From JACVRW01 sp963765135 (GTDB taxonomy: Bacteria; Actinomycetota; Thermoleophilia; Solirubrobacterales; Thermoleophilaceae), in assembly GCA_963765135.1 (NCBI GenBank), contig CAVXUX010000003.1, positions 372,001 to 436,000 of the forward strand: DNA of 64,000 nt. The letters are read 5' to 3'. The first letter of the stretch is position 1; each line of letters opens with the position of its first letter. The notes below the pieces were generated by a model. It was not told the origin of the DNA and did no database searches. It saw only the letters and a program-made list of their open reading frames with translations. Below, one piece after another: positions 51,053 to 59,778 of the stretch. A program made the position numbers and the translations under genes.

Positions 51053-52162
51053 ATGCCGTATGCCGGGGATGACGTAACAGAGCTAGAAGCCCGGCAGGAA
51101 CCTAGGCTCGTACGCGCCCTGGAGATGGTGGCCCCCGGCACGGCAGTGCGGGAAGGCCTCGACAACATCGTCCAAGGCCGAACCGGCGCCCTGATCTGTA
51201 TCGGGGAGTCGGAAGAGCTCAGCTTCCTGCTGTCGGGTGGGGTCAAGCTCGACGTCGATTACACCCCCGCGCTGCTCTACCAGCTGGCCAAGATGGACGG
51301 GGCGATCCTGCTCGCCTCCAACGGCACCAAGATCATTTGGGCGAACGTGCAGCTGATGCCTGACCCCACGATCCTGTCGCTGGAGACCGGCACCCGCCAC
51401 CGCACGGCGGAGCGCGTCTCGAAGCAGACCGACGCGCTCGTGATCGCGATCTCGGCCAGCCGCAGCGTCGTCTCGCTCTACCTGGACGGCGCGAAGTACA
51501 TCCTCGAGGACATTCCCGTCGTCCTGGCCAAGGCCAACCAGGCCCTGGCCACCCTCGACAAGTACCGCAGCCGCCTGGACCAGGTGTCCACGCGCCTGAC
51601 GGCGCTCGAGTTCGAGGGCGGCGTCACGCTCCACGACGTGCTCACGGTGCTCCAGCGCGCCGAGCTCGTCACGCGCATGGCCGTGGAGATCGAGCGCTAC
51701 ATCGTCGAGCTGGGCGCCGAGGGGCGCCTGATCGAGATGCAGCTCGAGGAGACGATGGTGGGGGTCGCCGCCGACAAGTCCGCACTCGTGCGCGACTACA
51801 TCGTCGAGCCCTCCGAGGAGGGCTTCGCGATGGTGCTGGACTCGCTTGCCCGGCTGCCTCATCAGGACCTGCTGGACTTCGGTCGGCTCGCCGAGCTGCT
51901 CGGCTACGACCGCAAGCTGAACACCCTCGACCACCCCGCCTCGCCACGCGGCTACCGCATCCTGGGGCGCATCCCGCGCATTCCCAAGATGGTCGTGCAG
52001 TCGATCGTGAGCGAGTTCCGCGGGCTGGACGAGATCCTCGCCGCCTCGGACCCAGAGCTGGAGTCCGTTGAGGGGGTCGGCGACATGCGCGCGAAGGACA
52101 TCCGCGAGGGTCTTCGCCGCTTGCAGGAGATCAACCTCGTGGACCGCTACTTGCAAACCTGA
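51053..52162 (+). CDS. disA: DNA integrity scanning protein DisA (diadenylate cyclase)
   Basis: A 369-residue c-di-AMP synthase that scans DNA. The DAC domain shows the catalytic DGA motif (LAKMDGAILLASNGTKIIWANVQLMP) near 80-105 and the RHR motif (ETGTRHRTAERVSKQTDALVIAIS) near 115-138. The C-terminal helix-hairpin-helix DNA-binding region includes VEGVGDMRAKDIREGLRRLQ. ATG 51053 is chosen (GGTGG upstream); an earlier in-frame ATG at 50981 overlaps radA and lacks a ribosome-binding site. Operon with radA; carD follows. Confidence 0.96.
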   Translation: MPYAGDDVTELEARQEPRLVRALEMVAPGTAVREGLDNIVQGRTGALICIGESEELSFLLSGGVKLDVDYTPALLYQLAKMDGAILLASNGTKIIWANVQLMPDPTILSLETGTRHRTAERVSKQTDALVIAISASRSVVSLYLDGAKYILEDIPVVLAKANQALATLDKYRSRLDQVSTRLTALEFEGGVTLHDVLTVLQRAELVTRMAVEIERYIVELGAEGRLIEMQLEETMVGVAADKSALVRDYIVEPSEEGFAMVLDSLARLPHQDLLDFGRLAELLGYDRKLNTLDHPASPRGYRILGRIPRIPKMVVQSIVSEFRGLDEILAASDPELESVEGVGDMRAKDIREGLRRLQEINLVDRYLQT

Positions 52163-52226
52163 TCAATCGGGCGGCGCTCCCAGTCGCCCAAACCGCGTAG
52201 GAGGGAACACCATTAGCGACGCAGTG

Positions 52227-52799
52227 ATGGAGTCGGAGCTCGATATCGAGGACCTGGAGATCGAAGTCGACCGCGAGCCGGCGGTCTACGAGATCGGCGA
52301 CCAGGTCGTCTACCCGCATCATGGGGCCGGAAAGGTCCTCAAGAAGGAGATGAAGGAGGTGCTCGGCGAGAAGCGCGAGTACCTGACCATCAAGATCCTT
52401 CACAACGACATGACCGTGATGGTCCCGTGCTGCAACGCCGACAAGGCGGGGCTGCGGCGCGTGATCGGGGAGGAAGACGTCAAGAAGGTCTTGTCGATCC
52501 TTCGCGACGACGTCAGCCAGATGCCCAAGAACTGGAACCGGCGCTTCAAGCACAACCGCGAGAAGATCAAGACCGGAGATGTCTTCGAGCTCGCCGAGGT
52601 GGTTCGCAACCTCGCGATTCGCGAGCAGGAGAAGGGGCTCTCCACGGGTGAGAAGCAGATGTACACCCGCGCGAAGAAGATCCTCGCCTCCGAGCTGATG
52701 TACGTGCTCGACATGGAAGAGGACGAGGCCGAGTCGCATCTCGAGGACCTGATCGTGGACGCCCACACGAGTCGCAACGGCGCCCCCGCGACCGCGTAG
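52227..52799 (+). CDS. carD: CarD-family transcriptional regulator
   Basis: An RNA-polymerase-binding regulator. The N-terminal RID/Tudor-like domain is YEIGDQVVYPHHGAGKVLKKEMKEVLGEKREYLTIKI, followed by MTVMVPCCNADKAGLRRVI and a helical DNA-binding domain (NRRFKHNREKIKTGDVFELAEVVRNLAIREQEKGLSTGEKQMYTRAKKILASEL). In actinobacteria CarD stabilises open complexes at many promoters. The ATG start is conservative: AGGAGGG at 52199-52205 is 6 nt before an in-frame ATT (52212), which may be the real start (see findings). A GTG at 52224 is also in frame. The gene is 10 bp before ispD. Confidence 0.96.
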   Translation: MESELDIEDLEIEVDREPAVYEIGDQVVYPHHGAGKVLKKEMKEVLGEKREYLTIKILHNDMTVMVPCCNADKAGLRRVIGEEDVKKVLSILRDDVSQMPKNWNRRFKHNREKIKTGDVFELAEVVRNLAIREQEKGLSTGEKQMYTRAKKILASELMYVLDMEEDEAESHLEDLIVDAHTSRNGAPATA

Positions 52800-52809
52800 G
52801 ACAACACCT

Positions 52810-53436
52810 GTGTCCGTCGTCGGGATCGTTCCCGCCGGCGGCAGCGGCGAACGCCTTGGCGCCGACCGGCCCAAGGCGTTCGTCGTTTGTGCCGGCCGTC
52901 CGCTGATCGATTGGAGCCTCGAGGTGCTCGAGGCCGTGTGCGACCGCGTGGTCGTAGCGGCGCCGGCGGAGTGGCTGCGCCCGGGCTGGGTCGAGGGCGG
53001 GCCGTCGCGCTCGGCCTCGGTGCGCAACGCGCTGGCGGCGGCCCCCGAGGCGCGCACGGCGGTCGTGCACGACGCCGCCCGCCCGCTGGTCACGCGTGAG
53101 CTGGTCGAGGCCTGCGTCGGCGCGCTGATGGGCGTGGACGGAGCGATCGCCGCGGCGCCGGTCACCGACACGGTCAAGGAGGCCTACCCCGACAACACCG
53201 TGCTGCGCACGCTCGACCGCTCGCGCCTGTGGGCGGTGCAGACGCCGCAGGTGTTCAGGGCTGAGTCGCTGCGCCGGGCGCTCGACGTCGACGACGCCGA
53301 GCTGGCGGCCGCCACCGACGACGCCTCGCTCGTCGAGGCCGCCGGTGGCACGATCCGGCTGGTGGAGGCCCCGCCGGGCAACTTCAAGGTGACCACGGAG
53401 GGCGACCTCGCCCGGGCCGAGGCCGCCCTGTGCTGA
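52810..53436 (+). CDS. ispD: 2-C-methyl-D-erythritol 4-phosphate cytidylyltransferase
   Basis: Third enzyme of the MEP isoprenoid pathway, joining CTP and MEP, 208 residues. The nucleotide-binding loop is GIVPAGGSGERLGADRPKAF near 4-23. The substrate region is VHDAARPLVTRELVEAC near 85-101, DTVKEA near 119-124 and the C-terminal TDDASLVEAAGGTIRLVEAPPGNFKVTTEGDLARAE. GTG 52810. It overlaps the PHP phosphatase gene by 7 bp. IspD and IspF are separated by one gene, as in several actinobacteria where they are adjacent. Confidence 0.95.
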   Translation: MSVVGIVPAGGSGERLGADRPKAFVVCAGRPLIDWSLEVLEAVCDRVVVAAPAEWLRPGWVEGGPSRSASVRNALAAAPEARTAVVHDAARPLVTRELVEACVGALMGVDGAIAAAPVTDTVKEAYPDNTVLRTLDRSRLWAVQTPQVFRAESLRRALDVDDAELAAATDDASLVEAAGGTIRLVEAPPGNFKVTTEGDLARAEAALC

Positions 53437-54269
53437 CCGACTACCACGTGCACCTGCGCCCAGACGAGGACGACTCGCCCGCGCAGCGCTACTTCACGGA
53501 GGCCAACGTCGACCGCTACCGCGAGGCCGCCGAGGAGCGCGGCATCGCCGAGCTTGGCGTGGCCGAGCACATCCACCGCTTCACGCAGTCGCTCGACGTC
53601 TGGACGCACGCCTGGTATCGCCATTGGGCCGCCGACGACGTGGACGAGTACGTGGACTTCCTGCGGTCGGCGCGGCTCAAGGTCGGTGTCGAGGCCGACT
53701 TTCTGCCGGGCCGCGAGGACCGGATCGCCAACTTCCTGGAAGACCGCGACTGGGACTACGTGGTGGGCTCGCTCCACTTCCTGCGCGACGAGGCCGTCGA
53801 CTTCCACGGCTATCCCGAGTGGGAGCCGTGGAACATCTGGCGCGGGGCCGACCCCGAGAAGGTCTGGGCGCGCTACTTCGAGACGCTCGGCGAGGCGGCC
53901 CGCAGCGGCCTGTTCGACATCCTCGCCCACCCCGACCTGGTCAAGGTGTGGGGCAGCCGCGTGCCTGTGCCCGATGGCGACCTGCGGCGCTTCTACGATC
54001 GCGCGATGGACGGCATCGCGGAGTCGAGCGTGGCGATCGAGGTCTCGACCGCCGGGCTGCGCAAGCCCGTCGGCGAGATCTATCCGGCGCCGGCGTTCCT
54101 CGAGATGTGCCTCGAGGCCGGACGCCCGGTGGCGCTGTCGAGCGACGCCCACACCCCGGAGCAGCTCGGGTACGAGTACGAGCGGGCGCTGGAGATGCTG
54201 CGGGACCTGGGCGTGGAGCGGATCGCCGTGTTCGACCGGCGCGGCCAGCGGCTGGAGCCGCTCGGATGA
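53430..54269 (+). CDS. PHP-domain (histidinol-phosphatase-like) phosphoesterase
   Basis: A 279-residue metal-dependent PHP phosphatase similar to HisK histidinol-phosphate phosphatases. Metal-ligand motifs: LTDYHVHLRPDEDD (HxH), LGVAEHIHRF, GVEADFLPG, VVGSLHFLRDE, FDILAHPDLVKVWG, LSSDAHTPEQLGYEY. Histidine-synthesis genes are not nearby, so the true substrate is uncertain. GTG 53430. It sits between ispD and ispF with 4 to 7 bp overlaps, an odd interruption of the isoprenoid pair. Confidence 0.9.
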   Translation: MLTDYHVHLRPDEDDSPAQRYFTEANVDRYREAAEERGIAELGVAEHIHRFTQSLDVWTHAWYRHWAADDVDEYVDFLRSARLKVGVEADFLPGREDRIANFLEDRDWDYVVGSLHFLRDEAVDFHGYPEWEPWNIWRGADPEKVWARYFETLGEAARSGLFDILAHPDLVKVWGSRVPVPDGDLRRFYDRAMDGIAESSVAIEVSTAGLRKPVGEIYPAPAFLEMCLEAGRPVALSSDAHTPEQLGYEYERALEMLRDLGVERIAVFDRRGQRLEPLG

Positions 54270-54730
54270 GCCGCACCGGCATCGGCTGGGACTCGCACCG
54301 GCTCGAGGGCGGGCGGCCGCTGGTGCTGGGTGGGGTGACGATCCCAAACGCGGCACGCGGCCTGGTCGGCTGGTCGGACGCCGACGTGCTCACCCACGCG
54401 GTGATCGACGCGCTGCTGGGCGCAGCCGCCCTCGGCGACATCGGGCAGCACTTCCCGGACGACGACCCGCGCTGGCGCGGCGCGAGCTCGATCGAGCTGC
54501 TGCACACGGTGCGCGGGATGCTCCCCGGGCCTGTGGGGAACGTGGACGCGACCGTGATCTGCGAGGCGCCCAAGCTCGGCCCGCACCGGGACGCGATGCG
54601 GACGCGGCTGGCCGGGGCGCTCGAGCTGGACATCGCCGCCGTGAACGTGAAGTTCACCACCGGCGAGGGGATCGGGTTCGTCGGGCGCGGCGAGGGGATC
54701 GCGGCGCTGGCGGTCGCGACGCTCGCCTAG
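54266..54730 (+). CDS. ispF: 2-C-methyl-D-erythritol 2,4-cyclodiphosphate synthase
   Basis: Cyclises 4-diphosphocytidyl-methylerythritol 2-phosphate with release of CMP. Residues: metal-site GIGWDSHRLEGGRPLVLGG (D and H), SDADVLTHAVIDALLGAAALGDIGQHFPDDDPRW (H and substrate loop), ATVICEAPKLGPH and the C-terminal KFTTGEGIGFVGRGEGIAALAVATL. Length 154 residues, normal. ATG 54266 overlaps the PHP gene stop (ATGA). It ends by overlapping the convergent helical-repeat gene by 4 bp. Confidence 0.95.
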   Translation: MSRTGIGWDSHRLEGGRPLVLGGVTIPNAARGLVGWSDADVLTHAVIDALLGAAALGDIGQHFPDDDPRWRGASSIELLHTVRGMLPGPVGNVDATVICEAPKLGPHRDAMRTRLAGALELDIAAVNVKFTTGEGIGFVGRGEGIAALAVATLA

Positions 54731-55605
54731 TTGCGGCTCAGGATCGAGACCGCCCGCACCGTCATGTAGCCGCGCCACTCGAGCTCGGCCGCCGGCGAGT
54801 AGTTCTGGAAGTCGACGCGCCAGCCGCCGTCCTCTTGCTGTCCGTCCGCCAACCGCTGCAGGTCGGCGTCGATGGCCTCCTGGCTGAAGAGCGCCCGGGC
54901 GGGCCGGTCGGGGTAGGGGGCGAAGTCGAGCGCGCGCATCGTCTCCCCCTCGGCGCCCTGCGTGACGGGGACCAGTCCGTCGGCGGGGATGTGCTCGCCG
55001 AGGCGCTCGAGCAGCGCGGCGGCCTCGGGGCGCACGCCGTGAACCGCGTCGAGGAACATGACCGCGGCGGCCAGCTCGATCGCGAACGGCGCGTCGTCGA
55101 GGGCGTCGATGGCGGCGAGGCAGTAGTCGGTTGCCCGGGCCAGCCACGGGTGCGCGGCGACCGCCTGGTCGTGGGCGGCGACGCGGTGCGCGGTGCCCGT
55201 GACGAACGCGCTGAGCTGGAGCGAGGAGACCGTCGGATCCGCGTTCGCCCAGAAGGGAGCGGAGCCGGCGGGGTTGGACACGGGCAGCCCGAACGGGAGC
55301 CCCCCGTCGGGGAGGGCGACCGTCGCCAGCCAATCGCACAGCTCGAGCGTGCGCGGGCTGGTGGCGGGGGTGACGTCCGCGAACACCTCGAAGGCGTGAT
55401 AGGCGCCCCCGATCTGGCTCTCGGTGGCGCGCAGGTCGGGCTCGAGGCCCCAGCTGTAGCCGCCGTCGGCGTTGCGGTAGGCATCGACGGCGGCGAGGAC
55501 GGGCGCCGGATCGCCGCCGTCGAGGAGCAGCTCCAGGCGGCGGCGGTCGAGTACGCGGGCGTGGCTGGCCATGAACGACTGAGCGGCTGACAGGTCGAAG
55601 TTCAT
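54727..55605 (-). CDS. Prenyltransferase/squalene-oxidase-like alpha-alpha repeat protein
   Basis: A 292-residue protein with alpha-alpha barrel repeats. It carries paired terpenoid-cyclase/prenyltransferase-like units: YRNADGGYSWGLEPDLRATESQIGGAYHAFEVF, LPDGGLPFGLPVSNPAGSAPFWANADPTVSSLQLSAFV, DGQQEDGGWRVDFQNYSPAAELEWRGYMTVRAVSIL. The recurring QxxDGGW/DGGL elements are the QW-type motif of these families. No Asp-rich catalytic motif of cyclases is visible, so enzymatic activity is uncertain. ATG 55605 is chosen; it is divergent from the amidase gene. Confidence 0.8.
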   Translation of the reverse strand: MNFDLSAAQSFMASHARVLDRRRLELLLDGGDPAPVLAAVDAYRNADGGYSWGLEPDLRATESQIGGAYHAFEVFADVTPATSPRTLELCDWLATVALPDGGLPFGLPVSNPAGSAPFWANADPTVSSLQLSAFVTGTAHRVAAHDQAVAAHPWLARATDYCLAAIDALDDAPFAIELAAAVMFLDAVHGVRPEAAALLERLGEHIPADGLVPVTQGAEGETMRALDFAPYPDRPARALFSQEAIDADLQRLADGQQEDGGWRVDFQNYSPAAELEWRGYMTVRAVSILSRN

Positions 55606-55672
55606 GGCCGGAGTGTGCGCCAAGGCGGTGGCCGCCGTCTTGGCGATTTCGGCCTGGGGGTAGATTTCGCTC

Positions 55673-57049
55673 ATGGACGGCGACGACCTCGCCTTCGCCG
55701 GCGCCACCGCGCAGGCGGAGATGATCCGACGCGGCGAGGTCTCGTCACGTGAGCTCGTCGAGCTCTACCTGGGGCGGATCGAGCGGCTGGACCGGGAGCT
55801 GAACGCGTTTCGCGTCGTGACCGGCGAGCGCGCGCTGGTCGACGCCGCCCAGGCCGACGCCCGGCGCGGCGCCGGCGACGACCGCCCGCTGCTGGGCGTT
55901 CCGATCGCCGTCAAGGACACCGAGGACTTCGGCGGCGAGGTGACCGGCTTGGGCACCGCCGCCCACGGCGGGCCGGCCCCGCGCGACAACGACTTCGTCG
56001 CGCGGCTGCGCTCGGCGGGCGCGGTCATCCTCGGCAAGACCAACCTGCCCGAGCTGGCGATCATGGGCTCCACCGAGGGCCCGGCGTTCGGGATCACGCG
56101 CAACCCCTGGAACACGGATCGCACGCCGGGTGGCTCGAGCGGCGGCAGCGCCGCGGCCGTCGCCGCCGGGCTCTGCGCCGCCGCGACCGGCTCGGATGGC
56201 GCCGGCTCGATCCGCATTCCCGCGTCCGCCTGCGGCCTGGTCGGGCTGAAGCCCCAGCGCGACCGCGTGTCGCCCTCGTCGCTCGACGGCCACTGGTACG
56301 GGCTCAGCGTGCTCGGGTTCCTGACCCGTACGGTGGCGGACACCGCGCTGCTGCTCGACGTCGCCGCGGAGCAGCCGCCGGAGCTGCTCTACGCCACCTC
56401 GGCCGCGCGGTCGCCGGCCCGCCTGCGGGTCGCCCTGTGGACGCGCACGCCGTTCCCGCCGGTGCCGCTCGACGAGGCTGTGCGGGGATCGATCGAGGGC
56501 GTGGCCGAGGTGCTGCGCTCGCTCGGCCACGAGGTCGTGGAAGCCGACCCGCACTACGGGCGCGCCAGCGACGCCCTGATCGCGCGCTACCTGGCCGGTA
56601 TCGCCCAGGACGCCGCGCGCATGGCGCGCCCGGCGCGCCTGCAGCGCCGTACGCGCGGCTTCGCGCGCATCGGCGGGCTGGTGCCGGGCGCGCTGGTGGA
56701 GCGGGCGCTGCGCGACGAGGCCGACCACGCGGCGCGCATCGGCGAGCTGTTCCGCGACCACGACGTGCTGCTGACACCGGTGTCGACGCGACCGCCGGTC
56801 GACGCCGCCCAGTGGGAGGGGATCGGCGCCGCGCGCACGCTACTGGGGATGTCGAGGGTCTATCCGTTCACCGGGCTCTGGAACATGACCGGGCAGCCCG
56901 CGATCTCGATCCCGGCGCCGCCCACCGGCGAGGACCTGCCGGTGGGCGCGCAGTTCGTCGGCCCGGCCGACAGCGAGCCGCTGCTGCTCTCGCTGGCCGG
57001 CCAGCTCGAGCGCGAGCTGGGCTGGCCACAGCGTCGCCCGCCGGTCTAG
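55673..57049 (+). CDS. Amidase signature-family protein
   Basis: A 458-residue amidase. The signature Ser-cisSer-Lys triad is seen in VAVKDTEDFGGEVTG-like form as GVPIAVKDTED (Lys near residue 82), and in PGGSSGGSAAAVAAGLCAAATGSDGAGSIRIPASACGLVGLKP (cisSer and nucleophile Ser near 153-177). Family members hydrolyse amides; glutamyl-tRNA amidotransferase GatA is related but lacks partners here. ATG 55673. Substrate unknown. The last bases lie 44 bp before the end of the convergent GNAT gene. Confidence 0.93.
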   Translation: MDGDDLAFAGATAQAEMIRRGEVSSRELVELYLGRIERLDRELNAFRVVTGERALVDAAQADARRGAGDDRPLLGVPIAVKDTEDFGGEVTGLGTAAHGGPAPRDNDFVARLRSAGAVILGKTNLPELAIMGSTEGPAFGITRNPWNTDRTPGGSSGGSAAAVAAGLCAAATGSDGAGSIRIPASACGLVGLKPQRDRVSPSSLDGHWYGLSVLGFLTRTVADTALLLDVAAEQPPELLYATSAARSPARLRVALWTRTPFPPVPLDEAVRGSIEGVAEVLRSLGHEVVEADPHYGRASDALIARYLAGIAQDAARMARPARLQRRTRGFARIGGLVPGALVERALRDEADHAARIGELFRDHDVLLTPVSTRPPVDAAQWEGIGAARTLLGMSRVYPFTGLWNMTGQPAISIPAPPTGEDLPVGAQFVGPADSEPLLLSLAGQLERELGWPQRRPPV

Positions 57050-57093
57050 CGGCGCTCGACGGCGACGCGCAGCCCTACGCGGCGGTGGCCAGG

Positions 57094-57669
57094 CTACGCG
57101 ATCCGGCGAGGGCTGGTGGAGCCGTAGAACTCCTCCGCGGTGGCGTCCATCAGGATCGAGTCCCAGCGACGCCCGAGCGCGCGCACGGCGTCGCGGCGGG
57201 TGCCGATCACGCGGAATCCGGCGCGCTGGTAGGCGCGAATCGCCTGTTCGTTGAACTGGTAGCTCTCCAGCATCACGTTGTGGAGCCCGATGATCGTGAA
57301 CGCCCACTCGAGCACGAGGCGCGTGGCGTCGGTGCCGATGCCGGTGCCGCGGCGCTGGCCGAGGAAGATCCCGAACTCGCCGCGCGAGAAGTTGTGGTCG
57401 ATGTTCTCGAGGCCGCAGACGCCCACGAGCTCCCCGTCGGCGGCGTCGTGGATCGCGAACGCGACCTCCGCTGGCCGGGGCTGGCGCGCCGCTTCGGTCA
57501 CGTGCTCGTACCAGGCCGTCTCGGCGTCCTCGTTGACGATTCCGCGGTGGGCCAGGCCACGCCGCACGTCGGGGTCGTTGAACCACGCCGCCAGGCGCGG
57601 CAGCTGGTCTCGCCGCAGCATCCCCAGGGCCGCGCGCTCGCCTGAGATCAGGAACTCGTGCTCGGGCAT
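57094..57669 (-). CDS. GNAT-family N-acetyltransferase
   Basis: A 191-residue RimJ/RimL-type acetyltransferase. Acetyl-CoA motif region: GIFLGQRRGTGIGTDATRLVLEWAF near 103-127, and the C-terminal NVMLESYQFNEQAIRAYQRAGFRVIGTRRDAVRALG is typical of Rim-type enzymes. ATG 57669 is used; ATG 57678 is also in frame. The gene is divergent from cysS, separated by about 30 bp, and convergent with the amidase. Substrate unknown. Confidence 0.88.
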   Translation of the reverse strand: MPEHEFLISGERAALGMLRRDQLPRLAAWFNDPDVRRGLAHRGIVNEDAETAWYEHVTEAARQPRPAEVAFAIHDAADGELVGVCGLENIDHNFSRGEFGIFLGQRRGTGIGTDATRLVLEWAFTIIGLHNVMLESYQFNEQAIRAYQRAGFRVIGTRRDAVRALGRRWDSILMDATAEEFYGSTSPRRIA

Positions 57670-57700
57670 GCCCGCCATTATGCGTAGCCTTCGCGCCCGA

Positions 57701-59062
57701 ATGCGCGAGGTTCGCATCCAAGACACGCTCTCGGGCGGCGTGCGCACGCTCGAGCCGCGCGATCCGCCGCGCGTGGGCATCTACGCCTGCGGGCCGACCG
57801 TCTACGGCCGCATCCACGTGGGCAACGCCCGTCCGTACGTGGTCTTCTCGCTGCTGAAGCGCTTCCTCGACCACGAGGGCTACGAGACGACCTTCGTGGC
57901 CAACATCACCGACGTCAACGACAAGATCTACGACGCGGCCCGCGAGCGCGGCGTGCCGAGCGAGCAGCTGGCCCGCGAGATGACCGAGGCGTACGTCGCG
58001 GACACCGAGGCGCTCGGGCTGGGCCGTCCGGACCACGAGCCGAAGGCGAGCGAGACGATCGGGGGCATCGTCGCGCTGATCGAGTCGCTGATCGAGGGCG
58101 GCCACGCGTACGAGGCGGGCGGCGACGTCTACTTCCGGGTCGCCAGCTTCGACGGCTACGGCAAGCTCTCCAACCGCCCCCTCGACGAGATGCAGCAGGG
58201 CGAGGGCGACGACTCGGCCGACCTGAAGGAGGCGCCCCAGGACTTCGCGCTCTGGAAGACGCGCAAGGAGGGCGAGGACACCTACTGGGAGTCGCCCTGG
58301 GGCGACGGCCGCCCCGGCTGGCACATCGAGTGCTCGGCGATGGCGGAGGCGATCCTCGGCGTGGACTTCGAGATCCACGGCGGCGGCTCGGACCTGATCT
58401 TCCCCCACCACGAGAACGAGATCGCGCAGACCGAGGCCGCTCGCGGCCAGCCGCTGGCGCGCCTCTGGATGCACAACGGCATGGTCGAGATGGGCGACGA
58501 GAAGATGGCCAAGTCGGTCGGCAACATCCGCCTCCTGCACGGCGCGCTGGAGCAGTTCGGGCGCGAGCCGTTTCTGATGTGGATGGTCGGCGCCCACTAC
58601 CGCAAGCCGGTCGCGTACACCGAGGAGACGATCGAGGACGCCGCTCGGGCGGTCGACCGTGTGCGCGAGCTGATCCGGCGCCTCGACGCCGACGCGCCCC
58701 CCTCGAGCGACCTGGATGCGATCGCAGAGCGGTTTTTCGACCAGCTGGCCGACGACTTCAACACCCCGGCGGCCCGCGCGGAGCTGTTCGCCTGGGTGGC
58801 CGAGGCCAACCGGCGCCTCGACGCCGGCGACCGGGTCAGCCCCGGCCGGCTCGGTGAGATGTTGCACGCGTTTGGCCTCGAGAGCCTGCTCGCGGGCGAC
58901 GGCGAGCAGGCGCCGGAGGAGATCGAGCGGCTGGCCGCGGAGCGCGAGGACGCCCGCGCCGCGCGCGACTTCGAGCGCGCCGACCGGTTGCGCGACGAGC
59001 TGGCCGCGCGCGGCTGGGAGATCCGCGACACGGCGGAGGGCCCACGGCTCGTGCGGACGTGA
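57701..59062 (+). CDS. cysS: Cysteinyl-tRNA synthetase
   Basis: A 453-residue class I synthetase. The HIGH-type motif is YGRIHVGNARPYVVF near 31-45, preceded by the zinc Cys in IYACGPTVY. Other zinc ligands are Cys in HIECSAMA near 208 and His/Glu in LIFPHHENEIAQ near 235. The KMSKS loop is DEKMAKSVGNI near 265. A C-terminal helical DALR domain (EEIERLAAEREDARAARDFERADRLRDELAARGWEIRDT) shows it is CysRS and not MshC, which lacks this extension. ATG 57701. It overlaps rlmB by 4 bp. Confidence 0.94.
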   Translation: MREVRIQDTLSGGVRTLEPRDPPRVGIYACGPTVYGRIHVGNARPYVVFSLLKRFLDHEGYETTFVANITDVNDKIYDAARERGVPSEQLAREMTEAYVADTEALGLGRPDHEPKASETIGGIVALIESLIEGGHAYEAGGDVYFRVASFDGYGKLSNRPLDEMQQGEGDDSADLKEAPQDFALWKTRKEGEDTYWESPWGDGRPGWHIECSAMAEAILGVDFEIHGGGSDLIFPHHENEIAQTEAARGQPLARLWMHNGMVEMGDEKMAKSVGNIRLLHGALEQFGREPFLMWMVGAHYRKPVAYTEETIEDAARAVDRVRELIRRLDADAPPSSDLDAIAERFFDQLADDFNTPAARAELFAWVAEANRRLDAGDRVSPGRLGEMLHAFGLESLLAGDGEQAPEEIERLAAEREDARAARDFERADRLRDELAARGWEIRDTAEGPRLVRT

Positions 59063-59760
59063 TCGTCTACGGGCGCAACCCCGTCCGCGAGGCGCTGCGC
59101 GGGCGCAGGCGTGTCCACCGTGTCTACGCCACCGGCGCGCACGAGGTGTGGCCCGGCGACGTGGACGTGGTGATCGCCGAGCCGCACGAGATCGAGGAGC
59201 GCTGCGGCTCGCCGGACCACCAGGGCGTGTGTGCCGAGGTCCAGGCCTATCCGTACGTGGAGGCGAATTCGCTGCTCGAGAGCGAGGACGCCCTGGTCGT
59301 GTGCCTCGACGAGGTCCAGGACCCGCACAACCTCGGCGCCGTCTGCAGAGTCGCCGAGGCTGCCGGCTGCGCCGGGGTGGTGCTGCCCGAGCGGCGCTCG
59401 GCCGAGGTCACGCCGGCGGTCTGCAAGGCCTCGGCCGGAGCCGTCGAGCACCTGCCGATAGCGCGTGTGCGCAACCTCGCCGACTGGCTGGGGGAGGCCA
59501 AGCGGCTCGAGGCGTGGGTCTACGGCGCGGCGGCCGACGCCCGCGTGCCCTACCACCGGCCGGACTACAGCGGGCGGGTCGTGCTGGTGCTCGGCTCGGA
59601 GGGCCGCGGCCTGCGCCCGCGCGTCGCGGACGCCTGCGACGAGCACGTCTTCCTGCCGATCAGCGGCAAGGTCGGCTCGCTCAACGTCTCCACGGCCGCC
59701 GCGGCGCTCGTGTACGGAATCTTGCAGTTTCGTCGCCGCGCTCTTGACAAGGGTCCATAA
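59059..59760 (+). CDS. rlmB: 23S rRNA (guanosine-2'-O-)-methyltransferase RlmB-like (TrmH family)
   Basis: A 233-residue SPOUT methyltransferase. N-terminal substrate-binding part VYGRNPVREALRGRRRVHRVYAT; SPOUT knot motifs ALVVCLDEVQDPHNLGAVCRVAEAAGCAGVVLPER (motif 1), VVLVLGSEGRGLRPRV (motif 2) and VFLPISGKVGSLNVSTAAAALVYGIL (motif 3). It would methylate 23S rRNA G2251 or a similar site. GTG 59059 overlaps cysS. Its 3' end carries the sigH promoter. Confidence 0.93.
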   Translation: MIVYGRNPVREALRGRRRVHRVYATGAHEVWPGDVDVVIAEPHEIEERCGSPDHQGVCAEVQAYPYVEANSLLESEDALVVCLDEVQDPHNLGAVCRVAEAAGCAGVVLPERRSAEVTPAVCKASAGAVEHLPIARVRNLADWLGEAKRLEAWVYGAAADARVPYHRPDYSGRVVLVLGSEGRGLRPRVADACDEHVFLPISGKVGSLNVSTAAAALVYGILQFRRRALDKGP

Positions 59761-59772
59761 CTAACCCATACT
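59744..59772 (+). promoter_or_regulatory. Promoter of the SigH-type sigma factor gene
   Basis: TTGACA (59744-59749) and CATACT (59767-59772) with exactly 17 bp between them form an excellent sigma-70-type promoter. It lies at the 3' end of rlmB. Transcription would begin near 59779 and give a leader of about 114 nt before ATG 59893. Confidence 0.8.
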
Positions 59773-59778
59773 GCCGGC

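Noticed and set aside
57701..59062. MshC (mycothiol ligase) instead of CysRS
   Set aside because: The C-terminal helical extension and length match CysRS, and the neighbouring rlmB-sigH order is that of cysS.
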